The notes: a model not told the origin generated them from the sequence alone. Shown: positions 1 through 5,084, counted from the stretch's first letter. The stretch is 6,890 nt of DNA from Fimbriimonadaceae bacterium (GCA_020849075.1 JADLGZ010000050.1:1-6890), one strand, 5' to 3'. A program made the numbers and translations.

Positions 1-887
1 TGATCGTCGGTTTCCTCGAAAATTGGAATTCGGCTATGCCCGGTCTCTTGAATGAGGAGGATCAGTTCTTCCGGCGATGTGGTCACTGGGAGGGCATCAA
101 CATCCACCCGCGGCGTCATGACTTCCCGAACAACCGTGTCACCGAACTCAAAGACTGAGTGAATGAGGTCTTTTTCCTCGGCCTCAATCTCGCCTGATTC
201 TTGAGCTGTTTCGACCAGTGACCGAATCTCGAGCTCGGTCTGGTTGGGGAAACTGAAGCTTGCCACCGCGCCGAAACGCTTCGTGACGAGATTTGCGGCT
301 CCCGCAATGATTCGGCTGGGGATACTCAGTAGCACCGCCGCAACCCTTACGATCCGGTGTGTCCGCAGGGCGACCCTGTAGGGGTAAAGCGCAGACAGGC
401 TTTTGGGCACGAGTTCACCGAAGACGGCGTTCAGGGCGGCGACGGGGATGGTTGCCACGATTCCCGCGATCAGAACATGCCACCACTGGACATCCGAGTT
501 TGCCGGGCTGAAGATGTGGGCAAAGTAGGGTGCCGGAATGAAGCATAGAATTACCGTCCATGCCCGCAAGGTCTGGCTCGCGAGGCTACAGGTGCCGATA
601 TACCTTGTTTGCTGTTCCAAAATGCCTTGAAGGCGTACGGACTGGCCGTTCTCAAGCATTTTCACGTGAGCTGGTCGTAAGAGCTCAATTGCCGTCCCGG
701 CGGCTACAAAAAGGCCGTTCAGGGCAATAAGCAGAATCAGCGCCGAGAGCGTTGGAACCAAGAAGCTCGGTACTGCCGTGGGAAGATAGTCATCTTGAGC
801 TGCCAAGGCAAGCGCAGGAAGCGCAATCAAGAGGAGGGGAGCGAGTAGCCGCAGGAGCGGCAAACGTTCAGGAGGTTCAGCTTTCAT
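1..887 (-). CDS. CNNM/CorC-type (HlyC/CorC) DUF21-CBS membrane protein, 3' end cut by window
   Basis: I read 295 codons from the ATG at 887-885 with no stop before the left edge, so the C-terminus is missing. Residues 11-30 are a hydrophobic stretch ending ALALA-AQ, resembling a signal peptide. Residues 40-70 form the first DUF21 membrane helix. Residues 156-164 read FGELVPKSL, the conserved DUF21 signature. Residues 231-258 (SGEIEAEEKDLI, then VFEFGDTVVREVMTPR) mark the junction to the CBS pair, and SRIPIF at 285-290 belongs to the first CBS motif. The family is linked to Mg2+/Co2+ transport or efflux in the inner membrane; the substrate here is inferred from family only. One oddity is FVAAGTAIE at 60-68, where relatives usually have a Glu in place of the Gly. 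The start lies 2 bases after the stop of the kinase-phosphatase gene and has no clear Shine-Dalgarno, so translational coupling is likely. Confidence 0.9.
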   Translation of the reverse strand, partial: MKAEPPERLPLLRLLAPLLLIALPALALAAQDDYLPTAVPSFLVPTLSALILLIALNGLFVAAGTAIELLRPAHVKMLENGQSVRLQGILEQQTRYIGTCSLASQTLRAWTVILCFIPAPYFAHIFSPANSDVQWWHVLIAGIVATIPVAALNAVFGELVPKSLSALYPYRVALRTHRIVRVAAVLLSIPSRIIAGAANLVTKRFGAVASFSFPNQTELEIRSLVETAQESGEIEAEEKDLIHSVFEFGDTVVREVMTPRVDVDALPVTTSPEELILLIQETGHSRIPIFEETDD

Positions 888-889
888 GT

Positions 890-1618
890 CTACTTTGGCA
901 TCAGTCCGAAGGCTATCAGCGATAGGACCATGCCTACCGTTGCCCCGAGGACGAGTTCCGAAATCGAGTGGATCTTTGCTTCCCAGCGGCTTTGAGCAAT
1001 GATTGCGGCTAGGAGGAGGGCGAGCGCGGTCACAAGTGGTGAATCAGAAATGAACATAACTGTTCCGGCAATGAAGAAGCCGTATGCAGCGTGCCCGGAC
1101 ACAAGACCGCCCTTTAGTACCGTGCCGCGCTTCCCAAGGCCTTTGCCTATGACCACGATGATGAACAGCAAGAGGCAGCCCAGCAGAATCCGCCACATGA
1201 CAGGTGTTGCTGGTTGTTCGGCGGTCAAGGCGAGACGAATTCGGTCCCACGCGTCGTCCCCGACGGCGATCAACGCGCCAACCGTGACTGCCATGATGGT
1301 TGTGACCAAAACGGCGCCGGCAGAAATATCCTTGGCAAACTTGGCGAGGGGATGATAGTTTGGGCTGACAAGGTCCACCGTAGCCTCGATAGCGCTGTTA
1401 AACATTTCGGCAACGAGCACGAAATTGATCATGAACAACAAGACCAAGATCTCACGAGTTCGTAGATTCAACAGCAACGCGCCGACGATAATGAAGGCGG
1501 TCACATAGAGGTGAATGCGCATGTGCCGCTGTGTACGGAATGTATACAGAACACCTGAGAATGCCGTCGCAAATGGCGCAAGAACGTTACGAGGACTCGC
1601 CAAAGGACCCCCATTCAC
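890..1618 (-). CDS. dgkA: Diacylglycerol/undecaprenol kinase fused to PAP2 phosphatase domain
   Basis: This is a two-domain membrane protein of up to 242 residues. The N-terminal half (about 15-125) is a prokaryotic DgkA-type kinase: FRTQRHMRIHL at 27-37, EMFNSAIEATVDLV at 71-84 with the catalytic Glu71, Asn74, Glu78 and Asp82, and HPLAKFAKDISAGAVLV at 89-105. The C-terminal half (about 140-240) is PAP2-like: GLVSGH at 171-176, and SR at 210-211 followed after five residues by His217 and then Glu221, matching SRx5Hx3(D/E). The first PAP2 motif (KG..KRG around 159-165) is degenerate. DgkA-family enzymes phosphorylate diacylglycerol or undecaprenol, while PAP2 domains hydrolyse lipid (pyro)phosphates; a role in the undecaprenyl-phosphate pool is inference. 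The start is uncertain. A GTG at 1618 gives a 32-base overlap with ybeY. A TTG at 1603, with GGGGGT just before it, gives a shorter form that still keeps the whole kinase domain. Confidence 0.9.
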   Translation of the reverse strand: MNGGPLASPRNVLAPFATAFSGVLYTFRTQRHMRIHLYVTAFIIVGALLLNLRTREILVLLFMINFVLVAEMFNSAIEATVDLVSPNYHPLAKFAKDISAGAVLVTTIMAVTVGALIAVGDDAWDRIRLALTAEQPATPVMWRILLGCLLLFIIVVIGKGLGKRGTVLKGGLVSGHAAYGFFIAGTVMFISDSPLVTALALLLAAIIAQSRWEAKIHSISELVLGATVGMVLSLIAFGLMPK

Positions 1619-2054
1619 CTTTCATCGAGAGCCCAGCCGCTAGGGCCGCCTCCCGCATTTTTGCTTGCATCAGCTTGTAATCAGTTTCGGTCAGATCGTC
1701 AAATCCCAGTAGGTGCAATCCGCCGTGAATCCCGAGCATGGCGACTTCTTCACTGATGCTGACCTGTCTCTGGGCGGCTTGCCTCTCGGCCATATTGATG
1801 CTGATGGCGATATCGCCAAGATGATCACCTGGAATATCCGGCGCAGGCCAGCTCAGAACATCGGTAGCTTGGTCCTTACCGCGCCATTCTCGGTTAAGCC
1901 GGCGAATCCCCTCGTCATCGGTCAGGAGTACCGCAACGCACCGCTTTTGAGGATGGTGAAGGTCAAGTACAGTACTAATGGCCATGCGGAGGGTGCTCGT
2001 CCGGATACGACGTCCGGAGTTGTTCGAGATCGTAATTTGTGGGGGCGAGTCCAT
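1587..2054 (-). CDS. ybeY: Endoribonuclease YbeY (rRNA maturation factor)
   Basis: UPF0054/YbeY family, 155 residues from the ATG at 2054-2052, which is normal length. YbeY is a metal-dependent RNase acting in 16S rRNA 3'-end maturation and ribosome quality control in the cytoplasm. Visible marks are the first strand PQITISNN at 5-12, LNREWRGKDQATDVLSWP at 53-70 (family LN..yRg.d..TDVLSF), GDIAISINMAE at 80-90, and the metal site HGGLHLLGFDD at 110-120. The usual site is HGxLHLxGYDH, so the third ligand position (120) is Asp here. I chose the ATG at 2054 because it keeps the first conserved strand. An in-frame TTG at 2066 adds four residues, and the ATG at 1985-1983 would drop the strand. The gene overlaps the upstream HD gene by 80 bases in another frame, and its own end overlaps the kinase start, so expression is probably coupled. 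Confidence 0.93.
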   Translation of the reverse strand: MDSPPQITISNNSGRRIRTSTLRMAISTVLDLHHPQKRCVAVLLTDDEGIRRLNREWRGKDQATDVLSWPAPDIPGDHLGDIAISINMAERQAAQRQVSISEEVAMLGIHGGLHLLGFDDLTETDYKLMQAKMREAALAAGLSMKGEWGSFGESS

Positions 2055-3477
2055 CGGGATACTCAATACGCTTGTGCCTGAGAGCGCCTAGGGCACGAAG
2101 AAAGGCCACCTCAATCGTTTGTAGGTCGCGGAAGGTGAGGTCGCACTCGTCCAGTTGCCCATCTGCGCGCCGCTCTTCAATCACACGACGGACGGTGATT
2201 TCCAATTCCTCGCTGCTACCCCTTGGGAAAACCCGGCTAACCGCCTCAACACAGTCGGCGAGGTGCAAAATCGCGGTTTCACGAGTCTGGGGCTTTGGGC
2301 CATCGTACCGATAAGACGTCTCAAGCTCCTCAGTTGGCTCTTGAGTTCGGAGAGCCTTACCGTAGAAGAACGAGATCAGTGAGGTTCCATGATGCTGTTG
2401 GATACCATCCCGAATAATCTTGGGTAGACGGTGCTTTCGGGCCAGTTCAAGTCCGTCCTTCACGTGCTCATTGATAATCTTCGCACTAACCGCTGGAGGG
2501 AGCTCGTCGTGGAGGTTCTCCCCCATCTGGTTCTCAACGAAATAGCTAGGGCGCATCGTCTTGCCGATATCGTGAAAGTACGCCATGGCACGGCAAAGCA
2601 CCGCATTGGCCCCAATATCACGAGCAGCGGACTCGGCAAGGTTGCCGACCATGACGCTGTGTGCGTATGTTCCTGGTGCCTGAATCGTCAGGTCGCGTAA
2701 CAGGGGGTGGTCGGGCGAGCAGAGCTCGAGGAGCGACCAGTCGCTGGTTAATCCGAACCCCTTTTCTAAGACCAAAACTCCGAACCAGAATACGCTGGTT
2801 GCCACAATTGCTCCAAGGCAAGCCCAAGAAGCACTCTCCAACACGGGGCGGAAGGTGGCGGTGTTCATTGCGGCGGCGGACGCCGCGATGATCACTGAGG
2901 CAGCCCCGACCACCGCCATTGCCCGGATCAGATCGCTTCGCTGCTTCAAGGGGTTAACCGCGTGGGCCCCGACGGCCCCAGCGAGCCATCCAGCAACAAT
3001 CGTATCAATCGGGAGGGCCGCGCTGATTCCGAGAACCAAAGAGACCGTGGTGAGCGCGAACATGGAGATCGCGGGGCCGATCAGGGCGGATACAAGCATG
3101 GCTTGTGCGATGAGCGGTGCGGCCATGACGAAACCTACGCCGATCAATTCGCGCGGACCCAAGGTGAGGGTGATGACTTGAACGCCAAATATGGCAGCCA
3201 GGCATCCGACCCAGATAATTCGCTCTGCTGTAGTGACCGGGATGCCATACAACGGTGTGTGCCGAATGTGGAACCGAGTTAGGACAATGACCGCTAAGCT
3301 CAGAATGGCTAGGCCGCCGGCACTGACCCAATCAGGGGGCCAACCTCGATGAACAATCAGAGCGCCCGCCATGGTGAGGGCGCACGCGACCACCCATACG
3401 GATTCGATGACGAACCGTAAAACTTTGCCTTTGGTGGCCTCTAGCTTCTGGAGGGGTTTAAAGCTGTCGTCCTTCAT
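1975..3477 (-). CDS. 7TM-HD (PgpH/YqfF-like) HDIG-domain phosphohydrolase, short form without HDED sensor domain
   Basis: 500-residue membrane protein. Residues 20-235 hold a run of about seven hydrophobic segments (7TM region of 7TM-HD proteins). A cytoplasmic HD domain follows from about 260: GTYAHSVMVGNLAESAA at 269-285, the metal-binding YFHDIGK at 300-306 (His302-Asp303), INEHVKDGLELA at 335-346, QHHGT at 361-365 and HLADCVEAV at 405-413 (Asp408). The tail DEHPPHGH is rich in His. Relatives such as Bacillus YqfF and Listeria PgpH hydrolyse cyclic di-AMP, but they are about 700 residues and carry an extracellular HDED domain before the 7TM region. That domain is absent here, and there is no room for it: only 42 bases separate the ATG (3477-3475) from the rpsU stop. 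The order ahead of ybeY and dgkA matches the YqfF locus, which supports the assignment. Activity on c-di-AMP is inferred. The ribosome-binding site is weak (GAAGG, 2 bases before ATG). Confidence 0.88.
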   Translation of the reverse strand: MKDDSFKPLQKLEATKGKVLRFVIESVWVVACALTMAGALIVHRGWPPDWVSAGGLAILSLAVIVLTRFHIRHTPLYGIPVTTAERIIWVGCLAAIFGVQVITLTLGPRELIGVGFVMAAPLIAQAMLVSALIGPAISMFALTTVSLVLGISAALPIDTIVAGWLAGAVGAHAVNPLKQRSDLIRAMAVVGAASVIIAASAAAMNTATFRPVLESASWACLGAIVATSVFWFGVLVLEKGFGLTSDWSLLELCSPDHPLLRDLTIQAPGTYAHSVMVGNLAESAARDIGANAVLCRAMAYFHDIGKTMRPSYFVENQMGENLHDELPPAVSAKIINEHVKDGLELARKHRLPKIIRDGIQQHHGTSLISFFYGKALRTQEPTEELETSYRYDGPKPQTRETAILHLADCVEAVSRVFPRGSSEELEITVRRVIEERRADGQLDECDLTFRDLQTIEVAFLRALGALRHKRIEYPDGLAPTNYDLEQLRTSYPDEHPPHGH

Positions 3478-3483
3478 AGCCTT

Positions 3484-3501
3484 CGACTCGCCGAGGAGTC
3501 G
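3484..3501 (-). other. Short GC-rich hairpin between rpsU and the HD gene
   Basis: Perfect 6-base arms CGACTC (3484-3489) and GAGTCG (3496-3501) enclose a 6-base loop in the rpsU to HD-gene spacer. There is no T-run on the transcribed side, so this is not a standard intrinsic terminator. It could be a processing or attenuation hairpin that lets rpsU be made in excess over the membrane genes. A chance inverted repeat is equally possible. Confidence 0.25.
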
Positions 3502-3519
3502 TCGGGTGGGGCGAGGGGA

Positions 3520-3690
3520 TTAGAGTGGACGCCGGCTACGTCGCTTTGCGCGTCGTCGCTTCTCGCTGGGCTTTTCGTAGTGCGCGTGCTCCTTAAGGTC
3601 GCGCAATACACCGCTTTGCTGCACCTTCAAGTTAAATCGCTTGAGGGCACTATCAATTGTTTCGTTTGACTGAACCGTAACGTGAATCAA
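3520..3690 (-). CDS. rpsU: Small ribosomal subunit protein bS21
   Basis: Basic 56-residue protein of the usual bS21 length, a component of the 30S platform near the 16S 3' end that helps initiation. It begins MIHVTVQSNETIDSALKRF, continues through SGVLRDLKEHAHYEKPSEK, and ends in an Arg/Lys-rich tail (RRRAKRRSRRPL), all typical of the family. I place the start at the TTG at 3690-3688. It gives the conserved N-terminus and follows a GGAGG at 3707-3703. A longer reading from the ATG at 3726 adds 12 residues that match nothing in the family, and that ATG overlaps a TATAAT box, so it probably lies upstream of the transcript start. The gene is the first of the minus-strand block and lies 42 bases before the HD phosphohydrolase. 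Confidence 0.93.
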   Translation of the reverse strand: MIHVTVQSNETIDSALKRFNLKVQQSGVLRDLKEHAHYEKPSEKRRRAKRRSRRPL

Positions 3691-3702
3691 GTTATTGGAT
3701 TT

Positions 3703-3707
3703 CCTCC
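3703..3707 (-). promoter_or_regulatory. Ribosome-binding site deciding the rpsU start
   Basis: The minus strand reads GGAGG here, 12 bases before the TTG at 3690. The spacing is slightly long. It lies downstream of the alternative ATG at 3726, so it can only serve the internal TTG start. Confidence 0.6.
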
Positions 3708-3717
3708 AGAAACCACT

Positions 3718-3745
3718 ATTATACATCTTCGGGCCATCGCGTCGC
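3718..3745 (-). promoter_or_regulatory. Probable sigma-70-type promoter of the rpsU block
   Basis: The minus strand carries a perfect TATAAT at 3723-3718. At 16-base spacing a weak -35 (GCGACG, 3745-3740) matches TTGACA at three of six positions. Initiation would fall near 3711-3712, giving a 5' leader of about 20 bases containing the GGAGG. The -35 is poor, so activation or a sigma factor tolerant of weak -35 boxes is possible. Confidence 0.55.
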
Positions 3746-3751
3746 GACCTT

Positions 3752-3767
3752 TAATCTAGGCTAAACT
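3752..3767 (+). promoter_or_regulatory. Candidate -10 elements for the aminopeptidase gene
   Basis: TAATCT (3752-3757) and TAAACT (3762-3767) both fit a -10 pattern of TAnnnT. Neither has a good -35. TAAACT ends 6 bases before the ATG at 3774, and no Shine-Dalgarno is evident, so the message could be leaderless. This is an inference from spacing alone. Confidence 0.35.
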
Positions 3768-3773
3768 TTGGGC

Positions 3774-4892
3774 ATGCTTGACCCCCGTGTCACTGAACTT
3801 GCCGAACTCATGTGTTCACACTCAACAAAGCTTGGTCCCAGCGATAAGCTCCTCGTTCATGCGTTTGACATCCCAGAGGAGGCCGTGGCGGAGTTTGTGA
3901 GGGTTGCCCAATCCAAAGGGAGTCAGACCACCGTGAGGCTTGAGAGCTCCCTCGTAAAGCGGCAGCTATTACTGGGGGCTACGGATGATGCCATCAAGAC
4001 GATCGCTGACAATGAGCTTCACGAAATGCAGAATATGACCGCCTATATTGCGCTTCGAGGCGGAAGCAATTACGCGGAGATGGGCGATGTGCCGAGCGCA
4101 ACGATGGCAAAATGGCAAAAGCTCTACGGCCAAACCGTTGTTCAGCACCGGGTTCGGAAGACTCGGTGGGTGGTCACCCGGTGGCCGGCCCCCTCAATGG
4201 CTCAGCAAGCGGGAATGAGTACCGCTGCTTTTGAAGATTTCTTCTTCCGAGTAACAACCGTGAATTACGCCAAGATGGCAGAGGCCTGCAAGCCCCTTGA
4301 GGATCTGATGAACCGGACGGATCAGGTGCATATCACCGGCCCGGGGACCGACTTGAAGTTCAGCATCAAGGGAATTGGGGCGGTTGCTTGCACCGGCGAA
4401 GCCAATATTCCCGATGGAGAGTGTTTTACGGCCCCGGTCCGCGAGTCAATGCAGGGTCACGTGACCTACAACACGGTGTCGCTTTACCAGGGAACAGAGT
4501 TTAACGATATTCACTACAAAATCAAGGACGGCCGGATATATGAGGCCAATGCGGGTGAGCAGACCCAGAAGCTGAACGACATTCTTGATACCGATGAGGG
4601 AGCTCGATACTTTGGCGAGTGGGCGCTTGGCTTCAATCCGCATATCCTGCACCCGATGAAAGACACCTTGTTTGATGAGAAGATTGGCGGATCTTTCCAC
4701 TTGACGCCTGGTAATGCTTATGAGCCGCCCGGGGGAAATGGTAATACGAGCGCAATTCACTGGGACAAGGTGGTTATCCAGCGTCCCGAATACGGAGGCG
4801 GCGAAATCTGGTTTGATGGGGTTCTCATTCGCAAGGACGGCCTATTTGTTTTGCCCGAACTTGCCGGCCTTAACCCGGATCGCCTCGGGTAG
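3774..4892 (+). CDS. M29 family metallo-aminopeptidase (AmpS/AmpT/PepS type)
   Basis: Complete 372-residue protein, close to the usual family length. M29 enzymes are cytosolic two-metal peptidases that remove N-terminal residues from peptides. The catalytic set appears whole: NIPDGECFTAP at 211-221 with Glu216, ARYFGEWALG at 277-286 with Glu282, GGSFHLTPGNAY at 305-316 with His309 and Tyr316, and IHWD at 328-331 with His329 and Asp331. WPAPSMAQQAGMS at 137-149 is also typical. The first half is the N-terminal domain that closes over the active site. I chose the ATG at 3774; a TTG two codons earlier is less likely. No signal peptide is seen. The gene stands alone on the plus strand, divergent from rpsU and 192 bases ahead of menG. 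Substrate specificity cannot be told from sequence. Confidence 0.95.
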   Translation: MLDPRVTELAELMCSHSTKLGPSDKLLVHAFDIPEEAVAEFVRVAQSKGSQTTVRLESSLVKRQLLLGATDDAIKTIADNELHEMQNMTAYIALRGGSNYAEMGDVPSATMAKWQKLYGQTVVQHRVRKTRWVVTRWPAPSMAQQAGMSTAAFEDFFFRVTTVNYAKMAEACKPLEDLMNRTDQVHITGPGTDLKFSIKGIGAVACTGEANIPDGECFTAPVRESMQGHVTYNTVSLYQGTEFNDIHYKIKDGRIYEANAGEQTQKLNDILDTDEGARYFGEWALGFNPHILHPMKDTLFDEKIGGSFHLTPGNAYEPPGGNGNTSAIHWDKVVIQRPEYGGGEIWFDGVLIRKDGLFVLPELAGLNPDRLG

Positions 4893-4895
4893 GCC

Positions 4896-4919
4896 GTTCT
4901 CCTTGCTTACTTGGAGAAC
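4896..4919. terminator. Inverted repeat after the aminopeptidase, weak terminator candidate
   Basis: Seven-base perfect arms GTTCTCC (4896-4902) and GGAGAAC (4913-4919) enclose a 10-base loop, starting 4 bases past the aminopeptidase stop. No T-run follows on either strand, so intrinsic termination would be inefficient. The repeat also covers the last codons and stop of the small minus-strand ORF. Confidence 0.35.
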
Positions 4920-5020
4920 TCAACGCGCACCGGTCGGTCAGACATTTGGGTGGGAATCAGCCAGAAGACGACAACGCTGAGCAAGAGCAAAGCGAGGGGC
5001 ACAATCCAGCGATTCTTCAT
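4907..5020 (-). CDS. Hypothetical small single-span membrane protein (37 aa)
   Basis: An ORF of 37 codons plus TAA runs from the ATG at 5020-5018 to 4907; an in-frame ATG at 5026 adds two residues. It reads MKNRW, then a continuous hydrophobic stretch IVPLALLLLSVVVFWLI (6-22), then a polar tail PTQMSDRPVRVEFSK. A positive N-terminus, one membrane span and a short hydrophilic tail is what a small membrane peptide would look like. It occupies most of the otherwise empty gap between the aminopeptidase gene and menG, on the opposite strand. I recognise no family. There is no good Shine-Dalgarno, but TAATCT at 5033-5028 sits 7 bases before the ATG, which would fit a leaderless message. It could be a chance ORF. 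Confidence 0.4.
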   Translation of the reverse strand: MKNRWIVPLALLLLSVVVFWLIPTQMSDRPVRVEFSK

Positions 5021-5027
5021 CGGCATG

Positions 5028-5033
5028 AGATTA
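5028..5033 (-). promoter_or_regulatory. Candidate -10 element for the small membrane ORF
   Basis: The minus strand reads TAATCT, 7 bases before the ATG at 5020. No convincing -35 is visible. Support is limited to the hexamer and its spacing. Confidence 0.22.
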
Positions 5034-5043
5034 CCGAATGGCG

Positions 5044-5049
5044 TACAAT
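5044..5049 (+). promoter_or_regulatory. Candidate -10 element for the menG operon
   Basis: TACAAT matches five of six bases of TATAAT. Initiation would fall near 5056, so the 8-2-8 inverted repeat at 5060-5077 would lie at the very start of the transcript. No good -35 is present at 16-18 base spacing. Confidence 0.35.
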
Positions 5050-5059
5050 GATGCGGAAC

Positions 5060-5077
5060 TTTCAGAATCTTCTGAAA
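5060..5077. repeat. 8-2-8 perfect inverted repeat before menG (operator or 5' leader hairpin)
   Basis: TTTCAGAA (5060-5067), then TC, then TTCTGAAA (5070-5077) is a perfect dyad ending 7 bases before the menG ATG and just downstream of the TACAAT box. It could be a binding site for a dimeric repressor, or form a leader hairpin with a 4-base loop. It matches no regulator box I can name with confidence. Confidence 0.45.
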
Positions 5078-5084
5078 ATTGACA

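Noticed and set aside
357..1465. Open plus-strand frames opposite the CorC and kinase-PAP2 genes.
   Set aside because: The minus-strand products are recognisable along their whole lengths, while the plus-strand translations match nothing and lack start signals.
2431..3282. Several open frames of 75-108 codons on the plus strand opposite the HD phosphohydrolase gene.
   Set aside because: Their translations are low-complexity, Arg/Ala/Ser-rich and show no family resemblance; they are antisense shadows of a clearly conserved gene.
3768..3773. TTG start two codons before the aminopeptidase ATG.
   Set aside because: No ribosome-binding site supports it; it lies next to the -10 candidate and adds only two residues.
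5079..5084. TTGACA just before menG as a -35 box for a downstream promoter.
   Set aside because: No -10 hexamer exists at 16-18 bases, where the menG coding sequence reads without a TAnnnT motif.
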